A stretch of 64,000 nucleotides of DNA from Pseudomonas sp. Bc-h (GTDB taxonomy: Bacteria > Pseudomonadota > Gammaproteobacteria > Pseudomonadales > Pseudomonadaceae): positions 310,146-374,145 of the forward strand of contig NZ_MUIN01000004.1 of assembly GCF_002080045.1 (NCBI RefSeq), in the 5' to 3' direction. The notes under the pieces are model-generated. The model ran no database searches. It was given only the letters and a program-made list of their open reading frames with translations, and was not told the DNA's origin. Every line of letters starts with the position of its first letter. The first letter of the stretch is position 1. Shown in pieces: positions 36,007 to 42,645 of the stretch. The position numbers and the translations under genes were made by a program.

Positions 36007-36347
36007 GTCGGCCTCCTAAACAGCACCGCGCAAGGCGGAGCGAATTATTGATTATTCAAAGGGCGCCTCAGCCGAGGCTGCCGTCAGGAAAACATTCGCC
36101 GGGCCCCGCACGCACGGGTCGCGAAAAGCGCGGGTGACCGAACGGGAGCGTTTGAAATCTCAAACGAATCCTAGGGACAACAGGGGTAAAGGACAATAGT
36201 CCGTTCGAAAAAAAGAACGCACGCTGTCGCATTGGCGAAAATTTCAGGTCAACGCATCCTCCAACATCCGGAAACGTGTGAAATTGACAACAGTCACTCG
36301 CCAGCATGGACGCACGCAGGCCAGATGAGTATCATGGCGCCCGCGTT
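36007..36347. other. Regulatory gap between gabD and tRNA-Arg
   Basis: 341 bp without a gene. Short inverted repeats are seen: GTTTGA-N4-TCAAAC (36149-36164) and CGTTC-N8-GAACG, both plausible operator-like features upstream of gabD. The right end carries the tRNA promoter. I see no regulator gene and no sigma-54 consensus. Confidence 0.45.
36307..36335 (+). promoter_or_regulatory. Candidate tRNA-Arg promoter
   Basis: A -10 box TATCAT at 36330-36335 and a weaker -35 TGGACG at 36307-36312 with 17 bp between. Transcription would begin about 6 bp before the tRNA, as usual for tRNA genes. Confidence 0.45.
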
Positions 36348-36424
36348 GCACCTGTAGCTCAGCTGGATAGAGTACTGCCCTCCGAAGGCAGGGGTCGTGG
36401 GTTCGAATCCCGCCAGGTGCGCCA
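36348..36424 (+). tRNA. tRNA-Arg (anticodon CCG)
   Basis: 77 bases that fold to a full cloverleaf: acceptor arms GCACCTG and CAGGTGC, D-arm AGCTCAGCTGGATAGAGT, anticodon stem CTGCC/GGCAG with loop CTCCGAA giving anticodon CCG, and T-arm GTGGG-TTCGAAT-CCCGC. The CCA end is encoded. tRNA-Arg genes are common attachment places for islands, and here an IS and accessory genes follow directly. Confidence 0.97.
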
Positions 36425-36480
36425 TTTTTGATTTCAGGCCGTGCAATACGTTCTGAGAATCTGCCAGACATAAAGAAGCC

Positions 36481-36492
36481 CGCCGATGTGCG
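36481..36492. repeat. Target-site duplication, left copy
   Basis: CGCCGATGTGCG directly before the IS end. The same 12 bases follow the right end at 37916-37927. If the element ends are drawn 2 bp further out the duplication is 8 bp (CCGATGTG). Confidence 0.85.
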
Positions 36493-36537
36493 TAATGCTG
36501 TTCACTTAAGCATTTGAACCACAGCAGGGGTTCTTAG

Positions 36538-36573
36538 AAAATCCGATGCCAGATACTTGGCATCGGATTTTTT
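36538..36573 (+). terminator. IS-internal terminator hairpin in front of the transposase
   Basis: Perfect 13-bp arms AAAATCCGATGCC and GGCATCGGATTTT with an 8-base loop, ending in a T run that touches the transposase ATG. It would stop transcripts entering from the tRNA side and also hides the start codon. Confidence 0.85.
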
Positions 36574-37902
36574 ATGTCTGTTCAACAGCACCTGCTCGAC
36601 CTCGGCGACCTCTTCAACTTTTCAGACCTGAGTACGTTCACTCAAAATATCCCCATTGAATGGGTAGCCTCGGCTTTGGAACTCTCCAGCCAGGCCACTA
36701 TCAGGCGTCGCCGCCTGCCGGCAGACCAAGTGCTCTGGCTAGTATTGGGTATGGCGCTGTTCCGCGACGAGCCTGTGCACGAGGTCGCCAGGCGACTCAA
36801 TATCTGCGCTCAAGGCTTGGCAACAGACCACTTACTTGCGCGTAGCGGCGTGACCGAAGCCCGCAAACGCCTCGGCTCGGATCCCGTCGAATGGCTGTTT
36901 CGCAAGACAGGCAACCAATGGGGCGGGGAGCGCTACCGCGATGATTCGTGGCAGGGGTTGCAGGTCTTTGCCGTGGACGGAGCGCTGCTGCGTACCCCGG
37001 ATACGCCCGAGCTTCGCGATCATTTCGGCTCTGGAAATACACCGACCGAACGCCAGACCCCTTTTCCAATGCTGCGTCTGGTGGCGCTGATGAATGTACG
37101 TTCGCATGTGATCCTGGATGCGCAACTGAGCCCCTATCGACGTAGCGAAATGCGTTTGGCTGATGAGTTTCTAGAGCAGATACCCAACCAGTCGGTCACC
37201 CTGTTCGACAAGGGTTTCTGGAGTGCCGATCTGATGCTTCGCCTGAGTGGTCAGGGGATTAGTCGCCATTGGCTGACCCCGGCACGTAAGAACCTGGTCA
37301 GCGAAGAAGTGGTTCGCTATGGCAAAAACGACCGTTTGGTACGAATGAAAGTGTCGGCGCAGGCAAGAAAGCGAAACCCGGATTTGCCGACGCATTGGGA
37401 AGTTCGAGAGGTCAGTTACGAGATTCAGGGCAAGCTGAAAACGATCATGACATCGCTGCCGGCAGCCACCTACAGCACCAACGCCGTTGCCAAGCTTTAT
37501 CAGGAGCGTTGGGAAATCGAGCTGGGTTTCAGAGATATCAAAAGTTCGATGCAGCAGAACGCAATGACCTTGCGCAGCAAGAAGATCGACTTGGTTTATC
37601 AGGAAGTCTGGGGCTTGCTGTTGGCTTACAACATGATTCGACGGGAGGCGAGCCAGGCGGCTGTCGCTTTTGGCCGAGCGCCATCGGACATTCGGTTCAA
37701 ACCCGCTTGTCAGTACATTGCTGTTCAGTTGATCGTGATGGCGGCGGCCAACCCGATTTCTAGCGACGGGAAGGCGGCTGGCGGAGCTACGAGCGGGTGT
37801 TGGGGGAATGTTTCTGGATCACCGCCCGAGGCCTTCGAGACCAAGGACGGGGAAAATTTCAAAAACCCGATTTCCGGTAGACCGCAAGGCTGCTCCGCTT
37901 AA
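36574..37902 (+). CDS. IS4-family transposase
   Basis: A 442-residue DDE enzyme. Aspartates lie in FAVDGALLR and VTLFDKGFW, and the glutamate in YQERWEIELGFRDIK, which is an exact IS4-family Y-2-R-3-E-6-K signature. The N-terminal domain (SVQQHLLDLGDLFNFSDL) and length are usual for the family. There is no Shine-Dalgarno sequence: the ATG follows a terminator-like hairpin and T run, so translation is probably weak. The last 45 or so residues are of low complexity and run into the right inverted repeat. Confidence 0.92.
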   Translation: MSVQQHLLDLGDLFNFSDLSTFTQNIPIEWVASALELSSQATIRRRRLPADQVLWLVLGMALFRDEPVHEVARRLNICAQGLATDHLLARSGVTEARKRLGSDPVEWLFRKTGNQWGGERYRDDSWQGLQVFAVDGALLRTPDTPELRDHFGSGNTPTERQTPFPMLRLVALMNVRSHVILDAQLSPYRRSEMRLADEFLEQIPNQSVTLFDKGFWSADLMLRLSGQGISRHWLTPARKNLVSEEVVRYGKNDRLVRMKVSAQARKRNPDLPTHWEVREVSYEIQGKLKTIMTSLPAATYSTNAVAKLYQERWEIELGFRDIKSSMQQNAMTLRSKKIDLVYQEVWGLLLAYNMIRREASQAAVAFGRAPSDIRFKPACQYIAVQLIVMAAANPISSDGKAAGGATSGCWGNVSGSPPEAFETKDGENFKNPISGRPQGCSA

Positions 37903-37915
37903 GTGAACAGCATTA

Positions 37916-37927
37916 CGCCGATGTGCG
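37916..37927. repeat. Target-site duplication, right copy
   Basis: CGCCGATGTGCG, identical to 36481-36492. It continues into GGGCTTTTTT, the second arm and T run of the split terminator. Confidence 0.85.
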
Positions 37928-38033
37928 GGCTTTTTTGTGGGCGCGCGAATTCGGGGAAACCTTCAGTCGCTACTCGATGGACGGACCCTTCAAAATGGAT
38001 TTCCCTGCTGCCGGCGAGAAGTTGTCGGCGTCA

Positions 38034-39386
38034 TCACTCCAGCACCTCCCAGTGGCCCCCCTTCGTGGGTCCGATGTGCCGTATCAGACCATCACGCCTC
38101 AGCCTGTTCAGATGAAATTTCACGCCATCTATGCTGAGACCCAAGAGCCCTGCGATTTGGCGTCCGTTCAATTCCGGGTGCCGGCGGAGCAGTACCAGTA
38201 TTTGTGTTCGCGAGCTTCCCTGTAGAATTTCTTGGGTAGTTTCTTGGGTAGTTTCTTGGGTAGTTTCTTGGGTAGTAGCGTGGTCAGCTTTCACCCGAAA
38301 AGTTAGCATTACGCCTGACATGCTGGTATCGAACAGTGGCGAAGGAATACCTCTTTTACGGCATTCACTGAGAATTGTCTCTATACCCCGCCCCCACGAC
38401 TCAACGTAACCGGCTCGAAAAAACACAGATGCCAAAAGAGGGTTGAATGGGTAAGAGGGGTGTTTGGCGAACAACTGGGCTTGAGTCCAGCGATCCGGTA
38501 ATTGCCCAGGATTCCAGATCACGATCTGCTTCTCATAGACGCTTATCTGTATGGCAATGCCGCTGGCGTAGTCTTTGTGGATCACCGCATTAAGCAGAGC
38601 CTCGCGCAGAGCCTGCAGGGGAAACGAGAACTGCTCCACACGTTGAACGCCTTCGTAGCAGATGTTCGCTTTCAGGTATTTACTGGTTAAAAGATCTATC
38701 GCGTTTTCCACTTGGGAAAAGAGATCGCCACGAATCTCATCCTGGTATCGCAGATCCTCATGACCGACAAAAAAACCGATCTTTATGTACGCGCCGGGTA
38801 TAAACCGCTCGGGCTCGGCACAAAAAAGTAGTGCAGCGGCGCGCTTTAGATAGGGCCCTTCTTCAAGCAGGAGGTTTGCCATCAAAGCCGCATCGCTATC
38901 TTCAAGGACAGCCTCACCAATGCGCCCGCTTCTGATTGCTTTAAGCCGAAACCTCTGCAGGGCAGCTGGCAGGCATTCACTCGCGCTTAGCCCCGGAAGA
39001 GCAAGACCATCCCAATGCAGACCCTGTTTGCGCAAAAGAAAATGCGACAGCGCGGCCCCCCTCAACTCTTGTTTCGTACTGCCGCTACGATAGTGATACT
39101 CGCCTTTGTAGCTAACGGGGGAAGGATAGGCCGGTACAACGATCTCCAACAAAGACTTCCCGCCGATTTGCTGGAGATTGACGTCAACCATGATGCCCAG
39201 AACATCTCGAACTTTGTTGGGTATCTCCTTCAACAATCTTGCGGAGTCAGGAATACCGACGGGATTTCCCTCGTCGCTGCGGCCGATCTCCAACACACCA
39301 CCGTCCGCGTTGGCAAAACCACATATCCATTTCAGATATTCATCACGCCATGCAACCTTCCATTCCCGCTGTTGGTGCTCGCTCAT
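38034..39386 (-). CDS. AlbA_2 (Schlafen-type) / HATPase / winged-helix protein
   Basis: A 450-residue protein of a class often annotated as ATP-binding or 'RecG-like' transcriptional regulator. Residues about 8-120 form the AlbA_2 domain (WKVAWRDEYLKWICGFANAD, then GGVLEIGRSDEG). LREALLNAVIHKDYA and the WGRGIETI segment mark an HATPase_c_4 domain near residues 270-330. The C-terminal 55 residues are a winged helix (LNGRQIAGLLGLSIDGVKFH). Between the last two lies (TTQE)4. Function is unknown; relatives occur in mobile and defence-linked DNA. The base composition is visibly lower in GC than the flanks, and no strong ribosome site precedes the ATG, both fitting foreign origin. Confidence 0.75.
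   Translation of the reverse strand: MSEHQQREWKVAWRDEYLKWICGFANADGGVLEIGRSDEGNPVGIPDSARLLKEIPNKVRDVLGIMVDVNLQQIGGKSLLEIVVPAYPSPVSYKGEYHYRSGSTKQELRGAALSHFLLRKQGLHWDGLALPGLSASECLPAALQRFRLKAIRSGRIGEAVLEDSDAALMANLLLEEGPYLKRAAALLFCAEPERFIPGAYIKIGFFVGHEDLRYQDEIRGDLFSQVENAIDLLTSKYLKANICYEGVQRVEQFSFPLQALREALLNAVIHKDYASGIAIQISVYEKQIVIWNPGQLPDRWTQAQLFAKHPSYPFNPLLASVFFRAGYVESWGRGIETILSECRKRGIPSPLFDTSMSGVMLTFRVKADHATTQETTQETTQETTQEILQGSSRTQILVLLRRHPELNGRQIAGLLGLSIDGVKFHLNRLRRDGLIRHIGPTKGGHWEVLE
38228..38275. repeat. In-frame 12-bp tandem repeat, four copies
   Basis: Four identical units TTTCTTGGGTAG in direct order inside the AlbA_2/HATPase gene. On the coding strand each adds Thr-Thr-Gln-Glu. Slippage would change linker length without breaking the frame. 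Confidence 0.95.
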
Positions 39387-39529
39387 TTCGATCTTACTTG
39401 TCGATCCAGAAGTACCCTCATGGTAGCCACACGCACAGGTTGAATCAGACCGAATTGTGCCGTTTTGAAATTCTCAGAAGCACCCTACAACCTGTAGCCC
39501 TAATTCCTTACCCGACTTGCGCTCGTTTT

Positions 39530-40255
39530 TTACTCATCCGTCCCACCCAACCCCAGAACCACCTGCGCCTGATCAAGCCAGACCGACTGTGGTCTTCCTC
39601 CGTCGCCGGCGTACTCGGCGCGCACCCAGCCTCCGTTTGCGATTGACGTCACGCTGACCGACGTGCCCTGCGCCAGAAATTCGCGCTTACTCGTACAGGT
39701 CGGGTTAGGCGCCTGATAGATCCAGGCGTTGCCTGCGATAATCTTGCCTTGCAGCGAAGGGTTGTAGGTTTCCTCGTGCATACCGACCTTTTGGTTCAGC
39801 AGCTCGCAGTCGACCGGTGCTCCGGCCATGCCGCTCACCAGTTGCACCTGTTGCATCAGCACCTGAGTGTGGTGAAAACCGGTGACGGCACCGAAAAGAG
39901 TGCCTTTGAGCACGACGGGCTGGTCGAGGTAGGGGCGCAGGTTGTCGTAATCGGTAGGCTGCAGGACCAGTTGCACCAACGTTTCGTTATCTTCGACGTG
40001 GATCTCGGCCTCGTTTTCGTTGCCCTGCATGCACAGTGGTTCTGACAGCGAGAGATAAAAGCCTACCTGCGGCTCATCGCCGGTGACGACGTCTTCGAAA
40101 CCTGGAGGGCCAGGAAAGACCTGACGCGTCAGAGTGCCACTGAGATTGGCGTCCGCAGGCTCATACTGATTGCAATCGGCGGCCCGCACCGCCGTGAAGG
40201 GCGCAAGGCAAAGGCCGACGCACAGTAGGCAAGACAAGCGCGAGAATGAATCCAT
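39530..40255 (-). CDS. Exported DUF4431-like protein
   Basis: A 241-residue protein. The start at 40255 gives a signal peptide (MDSFSRLSCLLCVGLCLAPF, cleavage near VRA-A). The mature part reads LSGTLTRQVFPGPPGFEDV and then DEPQVGFYLSLSEPLCM, the DUF4431 pattern, followed by a shorter C-terminal part with an SH3-like look (WIYQAPNPT, GGWVRAEYAG, WLDQAQVVLGL). Six or so cysteines could form disulfides in the periplasm. The function of the family is unknown. The neighbour downstream of it is unrelated, so no operon. Confidence 0.6.
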   Translation of the reverse strand: MDSFSRLSCLLCVGLCLAPFTAVRAADCNQYEPADANLSGTLTRQVFPGPPGFEDVVTGDEPQVGFYLSLSEPLCMQGNENEAEIHVEDNETLVQLVLQPTDYDNLRPYLDQPVVLKGTLFGAVTGFHHTQVLMQQVQLVSGMAGAPVDCELLNQKVGMHEETYNPSLQGKIIAGNAWIYQAPNPTCTSKREFLAQGTSVSVTSIANGGWVRAEYAGDGGRPQSVWLDQAQVVLGLGGTDE

Positions 40256-40342
40256 AGGAGCAACATCCAGCAACACGCCAAAGGGGCGTAGCCGTAGGTT
40301 AGAGAAAACTCCGACAGTCGCCAGCCTTCGCGCAAAAGATTG

Positions 40343-41002
40343 TTACGCCGCCACCGAAGCCCACGCCGCTTCAGCCAGCTCCTCCCGATAACCACTGGGC
40401 GAAGTTTTCACCCGCCCTGACAGCCAGGCGCGGCAATAGCTTTCCGCCGGACCGACGATCAACGACAGGAACAGCTCGGCCGGCCACTCGCGAAACGCCG
40501 TGCGCCGCTCTGGGTCGGCCAGCCATTGCTTCAAATGCCGATTGCGATGGCGATTGCGTTCAATCAGCTCATCGCCTTGAGGCCCCCTCGCCACGGCCGA
40601 ACGCGCCTGATACTGAAAACGCGCCAGATCCGGCTGCTGCGTCACCCAATCAACGTAACTGTGCACCAGCGCCGCGATGCCTTCCTGCGGGCTCTGCGCC
40701 TGGTCCAGATAAAGCTCGCGCATTAGCGCCTGATCTTCCAGCGCACAGAAAAACAGCGCCGCCACGACGCCTTCCTTATTACCGAAGTGGTGGTAGATGT
40801 TGCCGACGCTGGTGCCGCATCGCGCCTTGATCATGTCGATGGTGGTCGGCTCCAGCCCATGCTCGTTAAAACACGCCAGAGCGCTGAGCAAGATGTCGCG
40901 TTTGAGTGCGGCGCGAGCGCCAGGGTAGCTGCGTTCGAGCGCCTGAGCGGCAATCGGATCGGAAGATGTCAAAGCGAGCCCTCTTGAGGGTGAATCAGCC
41001 AA
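40343..41002 (-). CDS. TetR-family repressor
   Basis: A 219-residue regulator. The HTH (EPTTIDMIKARCGTSVGNIY followed by HHFGNKEGVVAALF) is textbook TetR. The frame starts with TTG at 41002 and has no ribosome site, so the true start may be a little downstream. The ligand domain (residues about 80-215) is not informative. It is divergent from the DUF4442 gene, and the two palindromes between them are its probable operators. Confidence 0.85.
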   Translation of the reverse strand: MADSPSRGLALTSSDPIAAQALERSYPGARAALKRDILLSALACFNEHGLEPTTIDMIKARCGTSVGNIYHHFGNKEGVVAALFFCALEDQALMRELYLDQAQSPQEGIAALVHSYVDWVTQQPDLARFQYQARSAVARGPQGDELIERNRHRNRHLKQWLADPERRTAFREWPAELFLSLIVGPAESYCRAWLSGRVKTSPSGYREELAEAAWASVAA

Positions 41003-41019
41003 ATCGTGGCAAACGGGAT

Positions 41020-41075
41020 TTACAGAATAATATTCTGTAACTAGGATGAAGTCACACCGAATAATATTCTGTTTA
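41020..41075. promoter_or_regulatory. Pair of TetR-type operators
   Basis: The first site, 41020-41040, is a perfect 21-bp palindrome TTACAGAATA-A-TATTCTGTAA. The second, about 41055-41075, repeats its core with minor changes (ACCGAATAATATTCTGTT). Centres are 34-35 bp apart, about three helical turns, so two dimers would sit on one face. The second site is 20 bp from the DUF4442 start. Confidence 0.75.
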
Positions 41076-41094
41076 GCTCAATCCGAGGTATCCC

Positions 41095-41532
41095 ATGAAC
41101 AACATGCTCGCGATGTTCAACAATGCAGGCCCGGAGAAATTCAGCCAGATGGTCTGCCAGATGGCGCCCTACTTCAGCACCATCACACCCACTCTGACGC
41201 AACTGCGCCCTGGCCACGCCGAAGTGGAATTCGCCTTTCGCCGCGAAATCACCAACCATCTGGGCTCCGTTCACGCCATCGCACTCTGCAACGCCGCCGA
41301 ACTGGCTGCCGGGACGATGACCGACGTTTCGATTCCAGAAGGCGCGCGCTGGATTCCCAAAGGCATGAGCGTCGAATACCTGGCCAAGGCCAAAACCGAT
41401 ATTCGTGCGGTGGCCGATGGCAGCGAGGCGGACTGGTCTGTGGCAGGGGATAAGGTGGTGTCGGTGGAGGCGTTCGATACCGAGGGGGCTAAGGTTTTTA
41501 CGGCGCGGATTACGATGAATGTGAAGTTTTGA
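41095..41532 (+). CDS. DUF4442 hotdog-fold protein
   Basis: A 145-residue protein with CGAGG 6 bp before ATG. The family resembles PaaI/YiiD-like thioesterases of the hotdog fold: EVEFAFRREITNHLGSVHAI holds the Asn-His-x-Gly motif that places the acyl thioester, and ALCNAAELAAGTM is the central helix. A role in hydrolysing acyl-CoA is inferred from the fold. It is divergently linked to the TetR gene with shared operators, so it is probably repressed unless a ligand, perhaps an acyl compound, is present. Confidence 0.78.
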   Translation: MNNMLAMFNNAGPEKFSQMVCQMAPYFSTITPTLTQLRPGHAEVEFAFRREITNHLGSVHAIALCNAAELAAGTMTDVSIPEGARWIPKGMSVEYLAKAKTDIRAVADGSEADWSVAGDKVVSVEAFDTEGAKVFTARITMNVKF

Positions 41533-41577
41533 AGTTTTGAAGTTTTGAAGTTTTGAAGTTTCGAAGTTTCGAAGTTG
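41523..41577. repeat. 8-bp microsatellite at the DUF4442 stop codon
   Basis: Six units: four GAAGTTTT, then two GAAGTTTC, and a partial seventh. The stop codon TGA lies at the first junction, so copy number does not change the protein but does change the tail of the transcript. Confidence 0.92.
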
Positions 41578-41634
41578 AATGAACCAGCCCTGCTGAGTGC
41601 AAGGGCCGGTGGTCTCAAAGCTTGAATTCGCTAA

Positions 41635-42561
41635 TCAGACATTCGGGCAAGGCACAGGAGCCCAATCGCCGAGGTCTGGGTTCTTGCACATGGCGTTGAC
41701 CTGAGACTGGCCGGTCGCCGCGATCTGCTGGCTGGCGGCCTGCCTGCTCTTGGCTTCCTGCAGTGTCCTCTCGGTGCTCACGGCCTCCTGCGGCACGGCC
41801 GGCAGTTTCTTCTTCGTCGGTTTCTTTTTCTTGCTGTTGGTGGTTGCAGTGGTCGTATGCGCTGCGGCAACGGATGCCACATCAATACGCGGCACACCTA
41901 CGGTCTGCAGGTCTTTTTCGTATGCCTGGGTGTAGTTGTTCAGGTCTTCACCGGTGCGACCATTAACTGCAGTGATGAGGTCATTGGACTCTTTCAGGCC
42001 GGCCACGATTTCCGCCAGACGCTTGCGACCTTCGGTGTCGTTGATGGTGTTGGCTTTACGTGCGGAAATCAGCTGGGTGAACTCGCCTTGATAGCAGGAC
42101 TGAGAGGCCTTGGCGTAAGCAGTGCTGCGATCGAGGTCGGCGGCGCTCTTGGTGATGTCAGCGGCATAGGAGCCGATGCGCTGGTTGTCGTCAGCGATCT
42201 GCTTCTGTTTTTCGGTGTAATAACCTGCCGCACCGCCGACCAGCGCTCCACCCGCTGCGCCAATTGCAACGTTGCGCGCTCGGTCTTCGGAATTGCCGAC
42301 GAACGCGCCGGCCAGCGCCCCGCCCAGTGCCCCAACAGCAGCGCCACCCATCACTGACTTTTGGGTATCCGAGTCGGTTTCGCGAAGGTGTTTCACAGGC
42401 TCGTAGCAGGTCTGGTAATACTCGACATGCGTCGTTGCGCCTACCTTGGAGACCGGCGAACTGGCACAACCCGTCATCAGGACAGCGCTGAATCCTGTGG
42501 CAACCAACAGCAGTCCACGGCAGCTGGAAGTCGAAACAACGGGTTTACGGAGTAACTGCAT
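41635..42561 (-). CDS. tagQ: T6SS-linked outer-membrane lipoprotein TagQ-like
   Basis: A 308-residue lipoprotein with lipobox LMTGC (Cys32). A glycine-zipper segment follows (GGAAVGALGGALAGAFVG and GAAGGALVGGAAGYY), then a helical region, and a lysine-rich low-complexity linker (SKKKKPTKKK). It occupies the place of TagQ in the P. aeruginosa HSI-I cluster, at the end of the tagTSRQ group. There TagQ holds TagR at the outer membrane, upstream of the kinase PpkA. Sequence similarity to TagQ was not tested; the call is by position and lipoprotein nature. Confidence 0.65.
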   Translation of the reverse strand: MQLLRKPVVSTSSCRGLLLVATGFSAVLMTGCASSPVSKVGATTHVEYYQTCYEPVKHLRETDSDTQKSVMGGAAVGALGGALAGAFVGNSEDRARNVAIGAAGGALVGGAAGYYTEKQKQIADDNQRIGSYAADITKSAADLDRSTAYAKASQSCYQGEFTQLISARKANTINDTEGRKRLAEIVAGLKESNDLITAVNGRTGEDLNNYTQAYEKDLQTVGVPRIDVASVAAAHTTTATTNSKKKKPTKKKLPAVPQEAVSTERTLQEAKSRQAASQQIAATGQSQVNAMCKNPDLGDWAPVPCPNV

Positions 42562-42645
42562 GATGATGCTCTCTTTTCTGGTTTTAAAACGCCGGTACGG
42601 CAGAGGGCCGCCCGGACTCCCTTTAAGCCCACTGGACGACGGCCA

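Larger units (their letters stand above)
36493..37915 (+). mobile_element. IS4-family insertion sequence, complete
   Basis: A 1423-bp element. The terminal inverted repeats are perfect over 19 bp: TAATGCTGTTCACTTAAGC at 36493-36511 and its complement at 37897-37915. Direct repeats of 12 bp flank it, inside the IS4-family range of 9-13. The single gene is an IS4-type DDE transposase, and its stop codon lies within the right repeat. Perfect repeats and intact gene indicate a recent, probably still active insertion. It lies in the hairpin that formed the tRNA-Arg terminator. Confidence 0.93.

Noticed and set aside
33084..36051. Two plus-strand frames of about 500 codons over gabT and gabD
   Set aside because: Antisense shadows in high-GC DNA; the minus strand has complete active sites of both enzymes.
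38228..38275. The 12-bp tandem repeat as a phase-variation on/off switch
   Set aside because: The unit is a multiple of three, so changes in copy number keep the frame; only linker length would vary.
39015..39443. 142-codon plus-strand frame over the AlbA_2 gene
   Set aside because: Antisense to a gene with clear domain motifs and has no ribosome site.
36348..41640. An integrated island with tRNA attachment sites
   Set aside because: I find no second copy of the tRNA 3' end and no integrase; the IS explains the interruption next to the tRNA.
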